Assembly (NCBI GenBank): GCA_003427395.1
Contig: BFEA01000284.1
Coordinates: 179,308-232,047, forward strand
Length of the DNA: 52,740 bases
Origin: Chara braunii
Taxonomy: Eukaryota > Streptophyta > Charophyceae > Charales > Characeae
Reading direction: 5' to 3'
The translations under genes were made by a program, and so were the position numbers. The notes below the pieces were generated by a model. It saw only the letters and a list, made by a program, of their open reading frames with translations. It searched no databases and had not been told where the DNA came from. This document shows positions 20,973-32,555 of this stretch, piece after piece (the first letter of the stretch is position 1; each line of letters opens with the position of its first letter).

Positions 20973-23382
20973 ATATCAGCCAACTCAATTAGAAGGGAAG
21001 AGTCTGCTAAGAGGGTATGAAAGATCAAGGGAAAAGATAAACAGGAACCGAAGGAGGAGGTCTCAGTTGAGATCAATCATATTTCAAAAATGGTAAAGGA
21101 CCTTGGAAAACTCAAAGATGAAGATAGGCAGATTGATGCCTTTAAGAAGGCTATTGAGACCGCCAAAGGTGGAAAAATGGAATTAAAGTTTGCATCAACT
21201 CATCCTTTTTTAGGAAAATAGTCACTGGGTCAAAAAAAATATATAAGCCCAAGGGGGTGAAGAAGAACCCAATAGCAGTCCTAATAGAAAAGGATTATGA
21301 CGAGATACTGGAAAAGGAAAGGAGAATTATCAAAGCATTAAGGGAGTCTGCAAAATTTGGAAATAGAGTCACCAGGGAAATGTTTGACACGAAGAAGATA
21401 GGCTCTGATTAATTTATTCTGCCTAAAGAGAAGGAATATAGCTTCAAGGTGTGTCAAAAGTTTTCTGGTGCTTTCTCTTTTAATGATGAAGAAAAAAGGC
21501 GGTTGGATGTGGATATGATTAAGATGGAAAAAATCTGGACAGTTGATCACATCCTATGGAATGATAGACCAACCAAGTATGCCCTGAAAGAAGAAACGGA
21601 AGTGGTAAAGTATCTTGACAAAAAAATTGCTTCCAATATTGCTGAACCTGCCGATGGACCGTATGCTAATCACTGGTTTTGCTTTTGGAAACCAGGGGTG
21701 GATTGAAATGGATACAGAATCTCCAGAAGCTCAACTCAGTAACGGTACGTGATGCAGGTAGTCTCCCTAATGTTGATCTCCTTTCCGAATCCTTTGCTGG
21801 TCGATGCATTTATTCTTTAATTGATTTCTATTCTGGCGATGATCAGTTTTCCACTGATCCCACTAGCCGGCCAATGACTGCCATGCACACGCCAAGAGAC
21901 CTCATTCAGATGTGCGTGGTGCCCCAAGGTTGGACTAATGGTGTGGCAGTGGTTCAAAGGGATATGATCAAAGTCATGCAGAATATCTCACCTGAGATAA
22001 CCAGCCCTATATTGATGATAACCCTGTGAAAGGACCCATGGTAAGAGACGAGACTTTGGTTGGAGATGGCGTAAGGAAGTTTGTCTGGGAACATGCTGAA
22101 GGTGTAAAGCTGGTCCTAGAGAGACTTCAGAAGTATAATCTGACTGCCAGTGGACCAAAGTCACTTCTCTTCCAAGCAGAGGTCACAATTTCGGGCTTCA
22201 GATGTTTCTCCAAGGGTAGGAGCCCTGATCCCAAGAAGATAGAAAAAATTTTAAATTGGCCTCTGCCTCTCAAACGGGTAACAGATGTCAGGAACTTCTT
22301 AGGAGTCTGTGGGTTCTGGAGGATTTTCATACCTCATTTCGCTACTCTTGCAGAACCTCTGAGGGAAATGGTGAGACAAGGGGCCAACTTATCTTGGACT
22401 GAGAAAAGACAGGCTGCTGCAGAAACTTTACAGGAAAGATTACAAAATGGTGGTGTGGTGTTGGTAGTGCCTTTCTATGACGATGAAGAGGGTAGACCCT
22501 TCATCATTGAGGCGGGTGGGAGGCCAGTTGCTCTAGGTGGTGTACTCATACAAGAAGATGAGAATGGTAGAGAAAGACCTCTGAGGTTTGAGAGTAGGAC
22601 TCTCAACTCCACAGAAAGAGGTGACACCCAGTTCAGGAAAAAGTTACTAGCCATTATCCATTGCCTCAGGTGCTTCAGACACTATGTCCTTGGAAGATGA
22701 TTCATTATGATAACTGATGCATTTGCTCTGATTCGTGCAATTAAAAAGCACCAACAAGTAGATCCAACAGTAAGCAGATGGATAACCTTCATTTTGACTT
22801 TTGATTTGGTCTTGGAAAAGATTCCAACCGAGAAGAACAAAGCAGATGGTCTAAGTAGAATCGAATGGAGAAAAGATGAAGAAGAAGAAGATATTGAAGG
22901 AACTATTGAAGAATCTTCTTGTGTTGATGATTTTATGGATGAGAAAGATGATGAAGATTATGAAGTACCAAGCTCCTATAAGTGGAGTTTATGGCCTGAA
23001 GAGAGAGACAGCTGGGGAGAAATCCCTGATGCCTATGTCTATGAATCAATTCTCAAAAAAAAAAAAAAGGAAGAACAGAAAGACGGGTATGCAAAGATCA
23101 ATGCAGCGACCATCGCAGTCCATGAGATAGGGGAAAGTTCAGGCTCTGAGAAAGAAGAAGAAGGTGAGAAGAAAGAGGACGATATATCATTCATTTTTGA
23201 AGAATACGATGAGATTTACCAAGAGATTGGGACGAAAATGGAGAAAGAACAGTTGAAGGAATACTACTGTAAGAATCTAAGGAAGAAGTTCAGACTAAAG
23301 CGAGGTCACCTCTTCGTGGATAGCAAAAGAGGACTGCCTCCACTAAGAGTGGTTTGTGGTAAAGAAAGACAACTGAAGATAA
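20973..23382 (+). pseudogene. Element P reverse transcriptase and RNase H
   Basis: Translatable in pieces. A charged spacer (GKLKDEDRQIDAFKKA) is followed by RT with ADGPYANHW.CFWKPG, LQKLNSVTVRDAGSLPN, motif A (YSLIDFYSGDDQF), motif B region (VPQGWTNGVAVV) and a YIDD catalytic motif near 22011-22022. One base lost just before YIDD shifts the frame. RNase H follows: TQFRKKLLAIIHCL, MITDAFALI and NKADGLSRIEW, while the usual first Asp is Glu (FIIEAGG). Other breaks: TAG near 21220, TAA near 21411, one-base loss near 21700, TGA near 22698. A long Glu/Lys-rich linker (22860-23200) leads to integrase. Confidence 0.85.
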
Positions 23383-24328
23383 TTGTTGCTCTACACGAGG
23401 GGGTTGCTGGTGGTCATAGAGCTCATCATCATGCCACTAGACAAGGGAGGGATGAGGTATATATTGAACATGAGAGATAATTTTTCTGGCTATGTTGAGG
23501 CAAAGGCTCTGAGGAGAAAGACAGCCGAGCAGGTGGCTGACTGGATAGAGGAAGTCTATATCAGGTATCCCTTCATCAGAGAGTTTGTCTCAGACATAGG
23601 ATCAGAGTTCAGAAATGAGATTGTAAGGAGGACCACTCTCAAGTTGGGTGTCAGAATTCGATATGTGACTACCTATCATCCTCAAGCAAACGCACCTGTT
23701 GAGAGGGGTCACATAACTCTGAAAGACTCATTGGCCAAGTGGTGTGAAGGAGATCTCAGTAACTGGCCAAAAGTACTAAGAGTTGTTGTCTATGCTGACA
23801 ACATCACTGTCAAAAGAACTATTGGATATGCTTCATTTACTCTGTGGTATGGTCGATATGCTACCTTGCCTATTGAGAACATTGTCAAGACATGGTTAAG
23901 TCAAGAGAGTAACAAAGACTATTCTATTTCAGAGCTCCTCCAGATCAGAATGAGACAAATATCAGAAGTTGATCAAGCAGTGATGGATGTTGCAGAGAGA
24001 ATGATATCCAGCAGATTATCAGATCAAGATAGATGGAACAAGAAAAGATATATAAGAAAAGAGAAACTGAAAGTTTGTGATGTTGTTCTCCTATTCGATT
24101 AGTTCTCTTGAGACTCAGTGAACTAAACGGTTGGAGCCCAGATGGTTTGGTCCCTACAGAATTACAGGTGAAGTAGAAGGCAAAGTTTATGAGATATCAG
24201 AGATGGATGGATCCAAGGTTCATGACATGGTATCAGGGTCAAGACTTCGTAAGTTCATCTTCAAAGACCCTGATTTGATCCCTACGGTGACCTCCAAGAG
24301 AGGAAAGAAAGGTCAATCATCCAAGTAA
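23383..24328 (+). pseudogene. Element P integrase, zinc domain deleted
   Basis: HEGVAGGHR is joined directly to IIMPLDKGGMRYILNMRDNF. Compared with M, the rest of the HHCC zinc-binding domain and the start of the core, including the first catalytic Asp, are missing (roughly 190 bp, near 23420). The second Asp (FVSDIGSEF) and Glu (PVERGH) remain. After a TAG at about 24100 and a frame change, the C-terminal GPY module (RWFGPYRITGEVEGK) ends at 24328 without a chromodomain. So this family is not a chromovirus in its tail structure. Confidence 0.85.
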
Positions 24329-24672
24329 GAGAACGGTTCCAAAAAATTGAGAGAGAGTACAGTAAGACAGTGAGACAACAAAACTCGATTTTCAACAGAC
24401 TCTGATCGTTTTTGCATGGTCAGTTCAACATTTCAATTTTCAACATGTCAGTTAATTTTCTGTTTCAGCAAGCAACAAAGTTAATGAGACTATATCCTTG
24501 ATGCAGTGCTACAGTCGATCCATGAGTGTCAAGCCCCTGAGAGTGGGGAATAACTGTAAGATACAGTTTTCGTAAGTATTGATAAAGTGTCAAGGTCAGA
24601 GAACTCATGGTTGTGACACATCAAGAGATGTAATTAGTATTATTCTTATGATAAAAGGAAAAACATAATCGG

Positions 24673-24866
24673 CATAAAGAAGTTCAGTTCTGTCTGATTA
24701 AGAGTTGTCAGAAGAAGGACTTCGTGTCTCTGACTAAGTTGTCCATCCAAGAAACTCAGATGAGGACAGACATAAAGAAGTTCAACTTTTTACTTGACTG
24801 AGAGTTGTCAGTAAAGGGACTTCGTGTTTCTTGACTAAGTTGCCTGTCTTCACTCAGATGAGGGAA
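24673..24866. repeat. About 97-bp tandem repeat, two copies
   Basis: Units begin CATAAAGAAGTTCA, contain GAGTTGTCAG and GGACTTCGTGT, and end CTCAGATGAGG. Second copy starts at about 24771. Related sequence in M lies near 43860-44060. Confidence 0.7.
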
Positions 24867-25089
24867 GGGACCTCTCTGGGCCAGCACTAAGCATTTTTCC
24901 TAAGACTGAAGGGAGGTCTCCTGTGAGGGCTTGATGCTGGTTATCTTGTTGCCATTCAGTGCCTCTTGAGACTGAAGTGACGTCTCTTGAGAAATGTTTG
25001 TCCTGTTTTATGGGGCATGGACAGTCTGCTTGTGGGCTATGGTATGCATGCTTGACTGTCTGTGTTTGTGGGAATTTCTTCACTAACCT

Positions 25090-25680
25090 AAGATGTCGTT
25101 GATTGTCGGGGCTAGCCAGAGCCTTACCGCAGTAGGTTGCAATCTGGTGGGGTCAGCAGGTCCCCGACGCGAGTGTCGAATTCCGTAGTCGACCGAGGCT
25201 AAGACTCCGGGGATCTGGCCTGTGAGGTCGAAAGGGGTCAGCTGGAACCCTACCGCAGGCAGAGGATGCAATCCAGTGAGGTTCGCCAGAGTCTGGAACT
25301 GTGGTTAGACCGGATCCCACGTTCAAAAATCTGGGGGGGGGAAGCCAACGCCCTAGGCCAAAAACTGGTGGGTGAGCCGGTCCCCGACCACAGTAGTCAA
25401 ATCCGAGTACGAGATAGTTTGATTGACGGGAGGTCTACTATCATAGGGTGACCAGACCCGCTATAGTCTGGTTGTCCTGGCGAGAGTGTCAAAGGGTTGC
25501 CGTACTCGAGTAGTAGGTATGGTAGTCCTGACCTGGAGGCAGGTTAAAGGGGATGTCAAGACAAATGGTCTGACTAATCCTGGCCTGAGGCGGGTCGAAT
25601 AGGGTATGTTAGACTGACGGGAGGTTTGTCATTCCTAGCCAGTGGTGGGCTAAGACTAAGGCAATCAACTAATCTGGGGT
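25090..25680. repeat. GC-rich degenerate repeat array
   Basis: Recurring elements such as GACGGGAGGT, GGTCCCCGAC, CTGGCCTGAGGCGGGT and CCTACCGCAG are spread over about 590 bp. The array is matched on the opposite strand at about 43000-43545 in M. Period irregular. Confidence 0.55.
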
Positions 25681-25859
25681 GTGAAGAACTGTTATGTGAT
25701 ATTTGTTATTCTGTTATTTTATTATTTTATCTTGGGTTTTATCTTGTTTACTTGTTGCTTGGCTGTTAATTGTTGGGGAACCTGCTTGCTGGGGACATAG
25801 TTTGTTGTCTGTGGAACTTGTTTGTTTTGCAGGTACATAAAAAATTACTTGAAGTTCCG

Positions 25860-26110
25860 AGACTAGAGAAAAGAAAAAGGGTTTGGTATCCCCGCTCTTT
25901 TATCTGAGAAGTTGAGTAGACGCCTCACTCAGACCAGAGAAAGAAAACAGGGTTTGGTATCCCCATCTTTTTATCTGAGAAGTTGAGGAGACGCCTCACT
26001 CAAGGACCAGAGAAAGAAAACAGGGTTTGGTATCCCCTGAGTCACTTGAGAAGTTGAGAAGATATTTCACTCAAGCCAGAGAACAGAAAAAGGGTTTGGT
26101 ATGCTCTACT
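25860..26110. repeat. About 70-bp purine-rich tandem repeat
   Basis: Three to four units, each with AGAGAAAGAAAACAGGG followed by TTTGGTAT and GAGAAGTTGAG.AGA. M has a shorter version (about 42670-42770, opposite strand). Each unit holds a polypurine-like run, which might serve as extra plus-strand priming sites. Confidence 0.7.
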
Positions 26111-26417
26111 CCCAGCATGGCAGACTGGACGAGTACCACAAGCATTGGTATCAAACTGATGGTGCCACAAATTGTGCTGCCAAGATGAAGTCTAAGGTAA
26201 CTTTTCTCTGTCATAAAATTTAGACTGAGAGCAGATGTCAGAACAGCAAGAGATCAATGTCAACAACAGATGATAAATCCTTCTTAAATTTATTTGGTGG
26301 CCGACAACCGGCCTGGTTCACAAGGAACCTGCATCCCCGGCCTTAAGTTACTCAAAGTCTCAAGCCAGGGACGCTATGGAGTGAGGCATGAACTGAAAGA
26401 TTGGAAAGAGAACTGAC

Positions 26418-26888
26418 TCAAGAAGTCGAGAAAAAGTCGCGCTTATACAGGATGTAGAAAATCGCCATGAGCTCGATTTGAAGTAGAGAAAGAAGAAAGA
26501 AAATGATGAGAAGAATGCAGTTATTGGGATGAGAGGGCAAGGAAACTGCGCAAGGGATAGAGGATGGTGGAACATGCACCAGGGCTCTACTCGTCGTGGG
26601 AGTGATGGGAGCTCTGGGAGTATAGGAAGGGGAAGAAGTGTTGGGCGCGCCATAGCGCGCTTCGAACTTCTTCCGGAAGTTCTCCATCCTGTCCGGAGAC
26701 GGAGTCCTTTCGTACCACGTAGAGAGCGGGTGGCGTGGGTAAAACTTTGAATGTGTGCTATAACCCCGTACCTCTTCTTCCTCCTCCTCAGAACTATAGT
26801 CACGCCGCGTACGGGCCGGCGGTTCCTCCTGAGCCTTACCCCCTTTCCCTCCTCTTCCTCTTCCCTGTCCCCTACGTGCTTCAGGCAT
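26418..26888 (-). CDS. Antisense ORF of element P, unknown function
   Basis: 156 codons on the strand opposite gag-pol. Start: CACCATGCC at 26888, the same ATG and context as in M; the open frame upstream is not shared. Order: RGG-like basic N-terminus (RRGQGRGRGGKGGK), acidic SSEEEEEE, YPRH...WYERTPSPDRME, FRKKFEARYGAPNT, Pro/Ser/Thr-rich middle, SRALVHVPPSSIPCAV, then a hydrophobic segment (about residues 125-150) ending FYILYK. The M copy is also 156 codons, with compensating in-frame indels, so the protein seems to have been under selection. Extra antisense ORFs between pol and 3' LTR are known in Tat-lineage plant elements; I cannot assign a function. A nucleic-acid-binding, tail-anchored protein is one reading. 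Confidence 0.65.
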   Translation of the reverse strand: MPEARRGQGRGRGGKGGKAQEEPPARTRRDYSSEEEEEEVRGYSTHSKFYPRHPLSTWYERTPSPDRMENFRKKFEARYGAPNTSSPSYTPRAPITPTTSRALVHVPPSSIPCAVSLPSHPNNCILLIIFFLLSLLQIELMAIFYILYKRDFFSTS

Positions 26889-27118
26889 GGTGAAAACGAG
26901 ATGGTGACTAAGAAGAAAGTAAGAGAGACGAGAGCGCGTCGTGCTAAGGGGTACTGCGATGCGGGAATTGTGAACTGCAAAAGAGGAAAGAAGAAAGTTC
27001 ATTGCACAGATCGCGCTGGTTACAGCAAGCAATAAAAAGGAAGAACGCGAGCCTTGTGAGAACGCGAGAGACCGGCCAGCGCAAAAGTTGCGATACGAAC
27101 TACACCACGAGTCTTGAT

Positions 27119-27127
27119 GGGAAGGGG
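27119..27127 (+). other. Candidate polypurine tract before the 3' LTR of P
   Basis: GGGAAGGGG is directly followed by TGAGTGT. In M the matching place reads GAGAAAGAA then TGAGAGT (minus strand, TG at 41634). A purine run plus TG in both copies makes this a candidate LTR start. The rival candidate is the tract at 27852-27915. Confidence 0.4.
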
Positions 27128-27150
27128 TGAGTGTACTGCCGGAAACAGGC

Positions 27151-27159
27151 TATTTTATA
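27151..27159 (-). promoter_or_regulatory. Antisense TATA box, element P
   Basis: Minus strand TATAAAATA, 263 bp before the ATG of the antisense ORF. Element M has TATAAATTA at 41605-41613, 260 bp before its ATG. The pair suggests an antisense promoter at the edge of the 3' LTR that reads back into the element. Confidence 0.6.
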
Positions 27160-28560
27160 CCGGCTGCGCTTGTGTTTCGACCCAGCGGGGACGCTGGGTG
27201 GGGGTTTGGTATCATGTCGGAGGGCACGGTGTCCCGGCCCTCCTGTGTGCCAAGTTTCCACTCTCTATCGCTTTAGCTCTGACGCCTGTAGCTGGTCGGG
27301 TAGCTCCTGAGCCTCCACTCTTCGCTTTGTAGGTCGGGCTATATCCTGGCCGAGGACCGGTCCGGTTGGAGCCTAGCCCCAGGAAAAGGGTGCGTTGTTG
27401 GACTTTCCATTGGTCCACGCAGGCTCGGTGCCCTGCTGTACAGCAGAGCACTACCGGCTTGTGGCCGCAGTAGCCGTCGGGTTCGCCCAAGGACACGAAG
27501 GTAGAGGGAACGACGCTGTTTTTCTACCGCGCACCGAGTGTCCTTTAGCCGAGTTATGGGTTAGGTGCATGAAGCTGCGGTCACTGTCAGATAAAAAAGA
27601 ACCAGGTAGGTACCCTAGACACCCGCTCTTTCTTTGCGGTGTACAGGATGCCGTCCGCTTATTTTCGCTGCGGGCCAGGTACCAATCCGTAGGGCTGCGT
27701 GGAAACGACACGATTGTCGGGCTTCCCTGTGGTACCTCATAGACTTGATTCCCTGCCTTGCAGTGGGTCTGCAGCCGAAGTGACCGTCAGGTCTGGCAAG
27801 GTTCCCCCAGATGTGCACCAAGGTCCGAAGGTCGTGATCTGGACTAGGTACAGAGGAAAAGAAAAATAAAATAAAAAAAAAGGAATGAAGGAGGAGAAAC
27901 GGGAAAAGAGGAAAGTCTCGCGTCGAGTCTGATCCTCGAGACAGTTCGCTATTTTGCCTGAGGCGAATATGTGGCCTCAAGTTTTAGTGTCGCTGTGACT
28001 TTTCCTTTCTTTTGTCTCGAATTTTACTTTTATTTTTGTTATCATTATTACTATTATTATGATTATTAAGTTCTTTTCAGGTCTTTTCAACTCGTCGTTT
28101 CGCGGGAAGACCAACTGCTCGAATTATGAGTGCAGTAGTGGTCTGTGGTCTAGACTGGCCTGACCTTTCTCGTATATCGCCTGTAGGCGACCTGTCCGGT
28201 TGAGCGCCATGCTGTGGGGACCCAAAATGGGAGCACCCGCGACCGCTTTGGTAGGAGGCCTATCACCCCCTAGAGGGTCATAAGCCCCCTCCTTACCATC
28301 GGACACGGGTACTCAATAGCAGTAGACTGACGGCTTGTTTTGAAGTGAGAGGTGCGCCGTCAGTATCCCGTTATGGGACCACAGTGTCAAGCCTGCAGTC
28401 ACTGGCCTTGACCGTTGGCGTCTCGCTTTTCCTTTCTCCCCTTCTTGTGTAATTTGCCTTAATTTATTAATAAAAAAAATATAGAATGTTAGAATACAGA
28501 AATCTGAAAAATACTCGAAACCCTCGTTCAGAATACAGGGGTCGAGGTATGAATAGAGCC

Positions 28561-28568
28561 TATAAAAG
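28561..28568 (+). promoter_or_regulatory. LTR TATA box, right copy
   Basis: TATAAAAG, about 162 bp before the ATG of ORF-a in this LTR. Equivalent of 10665-10670. Confidence 0.55.
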
Positions 28569-28729
28569 AAAGAAGAGGTTGGCTATCAAGCAGCTAGATG
28601 TGGGTGTTCGCGGGTTATCTCGTCACGTTAATGCCGCTAGTCTGGTGCCAGAAGGCAGAGTACTAAGGGTTAGTGTGAGATATTCGAGTGCAAGCACTTG
28701 GGAACCAGGCCTGGCTATTCTGAGTGGCT

Positions 28730-29212
28730 ATGGCAGACCGAAACGGCCTGCGTGGTTACAGACCGAGATATATGAAGTATTCCTGAATGTGGGAGCGAGA
28801 GGACGAGAAGGGCACTATAGTGGAAACAATATTGGCCTACGGTAAGCCTGAAGGGGAGGTGACGCTAAAAATTAATGCGTGCGGCGATAAGGAGCAGGAA
28901 ATGAGGAGGGACGAAGGACTGCAGGCCGTGATTACTGAGGCGCGCAACAGGGCTGAGCGGAGGTGCAGACGTGATGGGGTGACTGCAGGGATGAGACTGA
29001 CTGTTACTTACCATGAGGATGATTCCTCAACCGCGACCACAACCAGGGAAGTACAGCATGGTGAATGGGACTCTGAAGGGGAGTCTGAGATGAGTGACCG
29101 AGAGGCGGATGTCCAGTCCTGGTATGGGCTGGACCAGATCCGCCGAAATCACCCGCTGGCAGGCCCAGTAGAGCGCAGGCCCGAAGCGAGCTCACGACAG
29201 CGAGGGGACTGA
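28730..29212 (+). pseudogene. LTR ORF-a, right copy
   Basis: Same 161-codon frame as 10833-11315, same start (MADRNGLRGYRPRYMKY), but codon 19 is TGA (28784-28786) where the left copy has TGG. The rest, from MWEREDEKG to RQRGD, stays open (141 codons). An overlapping frame, 28486-28845 (119 codons, MLEYRNLKNTRNP), includes RVLRVSVRYSS and GLAIL, which also appear in M; it may be an upstream part of the same gene. Confidence 0.6.
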
Positions 29213-32200
29213 GGCTGAGACGGGAGCAGCAGGGACATGACGGACAGCGGGTACGAGAGAGGGACTAGACTGTGTGGAGAGTGCATGCAGTATGTGTGTT
29301 CGGAAAGTTGGCGTCAACTTGACTTCAGTGCGCAACGAGCCAGAAAAGGTGGGCACGCGTGAGAACCAGAGTGAGCGAGTCGCTACGACAACATTCTTGG
29401 ACGAGCAAACAAGAGGGAGGCTTTAGCATGCTCACTGTGTAAGGCTCACGCGCAACAATAAGATAGGGAACTAACCGTCAAGTGTGCGCGGACTGCATAG
29501 GTCGTCGTATGTGCGGACGCTCGTGCAGGACAGTGGGGTGAAGGGGGGGAGCCAGGCGCACTAACTAACTACAGCCGAGGGGGCAGCTCTGATTAAGTCA
29601 CGTGTATTAGGCAAACGGATTAAGGCGCGTCAGGTGTTTGATTGCCTCAAATCTCCGCTTGCATCTATGCGGTCTCCTACTCAACTACTAATCACTGCTG
29701 GCAACAGGGAACGTTCTCAAGCTTGCCAAGATAGTTGTGCGACAGTCAGCAGTCATACTATGACAATGCCTAGTGGTGCACGAAAGAGAGAAAGAGGGAG
29801 CTCTCGCTAGAGCTCCGGACGATCGAAGGGTTCGGTTAGCTTGCATACCCCCACGTGACCAATTATGGGGTCAGTCTTTCTCATGGGAATGTGCGAGCAC
29901 TCGCGACATGTTGCTTGAGTTTGGCATTGGCCATGGTGTCACTCTCTTAGTGCCTGTGTGATCAGAGAGTAAGTAGACGGGACAACGCCAGTAAGGTACA
30001 CTTAAGGAAGAGTGAACTGACGTTTTTGTCATACCCTGCATAAGCCACTCAATTATGGAGCTCGTGATGTCTATTAATTCTTACTCTATTGGTTGTGAAT
30101 CACGATCCTTGGCACTCCCATTCCTGAGTCGATCTGATTTTGCAGTGGTATACTCGATGTGATACAGTTCACAATCGGGGGATATTGTAAACGAAGAGTA
30201 GGGGCTGACAGGAGATACACTTTGTCGTTACACGCGGCCATCTTTTCTGCAATACCAAGGTTACACGAGCCCCATTTAATGGCAATGAACAAAAGGGGAG
30301 AGAGCTTTCCTGTGACCTCTAGTGGCAATGCGGGACACATGACTAATCAGGGGAAAATTATCAACTAAGTTGCGACTGAGGGTAATATCTTGTCAGGTAT
30401 TACTATGGGGAAAATGTGCATTAAGGCGCCTGTTTGAATCGGTGATTAGCTAGGGAATAATAGATTTAGACGGTGTATGAATTGGAAACATCTCTGCCAT
30501 TGTTCATGTAAATATGAAAGGTTGTGGAGCGAGCAGTATCTGATCAGATGAATCTTGTGTAGAGTACTCATTGAGCGAGTAGCATGAGGCAATCACAAAT
30601 CTGGTGTAGCTGCCGTAAGCATCAGTGTGAACATTAAGAGTGAAGTATCAACTCACAATTCTTTTGGTCTTCCAGTTGTTAAACAAATCTTTTCTCGCCT
30701 GTTGTTGACGTCCCCTGTTAAAGTGCAAAGTGAGGTTGAATGGATGGATGTGNTGTTTGTCTACAGAGCAATAGTGGGGTTCCTGGGGTAATGCGTGAAT
30801 TCAAGTCTTACGGCATCGCTCATTGAAGCTCCTTGCAGGTACCAGTGCTTAATAAAGTTCTGTTACTTACATGGCGTGTGTATCACTGAGAACAGTAAAG
30901 CCAAAGAGGCACTTGTTGAATTGTGGGCACTCTCGTGACCCATTTAAATTAAGTGATTGTGCTAGTGGACCTATAACTCACCCTCAGGGCAGGCGACTAG
31001 CTCAGTTACTGCATCCATGTTAAGATAGTGGAAACGACCTGCTCTAAAGTGCCATAACTGCCAGTGAACAGGGCTAGTGAGGATCTCAATTTTGGCTACC
31101 TCCTAGCTAAACTCTTGTTTGATGGTGATTAGAGGATCCTATTCTACTTGGCGTGTGTGCGAGCGCTCGTTAAACCTTTTCGTACCCCATGGCGACAAGT
31201 AGACGTGAGGTATTGAACAAAGGGGGCTTTTGTGCTATACGTGGGGTAGTGAAAACACATGACTAGACCTAGATGTCACAAGTTGACGGGATTGGGGTCT
31301 GTAACTTACCTGAGTTGTATACATGCGTCAGTCATGCCTGATGCTTTGTTGTACTGACCAGGCAGGGAAGCATGCAACATGCTCGAGGTCTCGATCTGTG
31401 TTAGTCGTGAACTGCACTTTATCCGTGGAACATCTTAATGTATACANGGNCTTGAGCGAGATTGCTCANGCTTGTGGNCNTGATGCTGAGTANAGAGTGA
31501 CCTTGCATACAANCCAATTAACAAGAGCTCGACTAGGTCCAAAGCCTTGATCTCCNTCTAGCAAGAATGGTCAGGNACGAGCATTGNAATGGCATGNGGN
31601 NTATGGGTGAGCCATGCTTTAGGCAAGGGCACTTAGGATGGTTGAATTGCAAGTGGGTTGCCTGAGACAAGATGCTCTCAGTGATTTTGTTATGGGTAAG
31701 AAATCCCAGTGTTGGCTTTCCCCGGGTTTCAAAGTACCTTTCTATAGTTGAGTATACCATAATCCCGAAGGTATGGTATCCGACATTGCACGTGTGCATT
31801 TGCCGTTTTGGACGTGGCCTACGCCNGNCCGACACTGACACCNTGANAGAAGGGTCTGTGTGCTATTTTAAGAAGGTCACTGGGTCGGTATTGAAGTTGA
31901 TTTGTGGATGATTCTTCTGATCGCCATCACCTGATCAAGAAAGTCCGGATCTGTACGGACTATTACTACTTGTCGTAGAAGGACATGCGCTATCTGAATT
32001 ACTTGAGGCAAACGGTTTATGGGAAAGCATGGCTTATGTTTATTAAAGGGTTGATGTTATGCTGATTGCAGTGTGAGATAATTGCTGCATGTTCCTCCTC
32101 GGATGCCCCAATGATTAACGATTGTTAGATGACGCAGAGCAGAGATCAATTACCGCTGACCCTCGGTGTCATGGGCATCTCAATTCAAGGGGCAGACTAA

Positions 32201-32555
32201 GGGAGACCTGAAGAATAAGCGGAGACGAAGTGAGGGAAAATTTTGTGTAGTNNACTTACACNGTANGACNAAAGAGGATGAGTAGACAGGAGAGCTTCTG
32301 CGTGCTAGTAACNACCNCGCCTCCGTGNTGCATACAAGCAGAGTGAAGCAAAGTCAATNATCTNGAAAGCACATAGAGTAAGCNAATTNGANCTATGTAG
32401 TCCTGGTTCTTATTGGTTGAGAACATGCAACAGGTAATCANCNNGCTGGAGAATCTTAGCANCNTTTAACTGCAACAAATGGTCAGAACCTAACGAGCTC
32501 TTCTATCTTACACCAATACTACGATTAGCAGGGCTTTCGTTNCTTTCCTTGAGAA
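29213..32555 (+). other. Non-coding part of the right LTR
   Basis: Collinear with 11316-14750 of the left LTR. No gene seen. Its second half has scattered Ns. Confidence 0.6.

Larger units (their letters stand above)
24329..26417 (+). other. Repeat-rich non-coding stretch between pol and antisense ORF
   Basis: 2.1 kb with no convincing sense ORF. It contains three repeat arrays (listed separately) and an AT-rich run (25690-25760). The order and sequence are matched in M (44439 to 42336), including GGTGGCCGACAA and AAGGAACCTGCATCCCCG near 26310-26335. It is therefore a conserved part of the element, not random insertion. Confidence 0.6.

Noticed and set aside
25086-25680. GC-rich repeat array considered as a CRISPR-like or rDNA spacer array
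   Set aside because: Units are degenerate, with irregular spacing and no constant repeat/spacer pattern, inside a eukaryotic retrotransposon and mirrored in M.
26146-26162. TGGTATCAAACTGATGG as a second primer-binding site
   Set aside because: Only eight bases fit initiator tRNA-Met, there is no LTR end next to it, and the tRNA-Asp PBS is perfect.
26529-27035. Plus-strand frames opposite the antisense ORF of P
   Set aside because: Not matched in M, whereas the minus-strand frame is. They are shadows.
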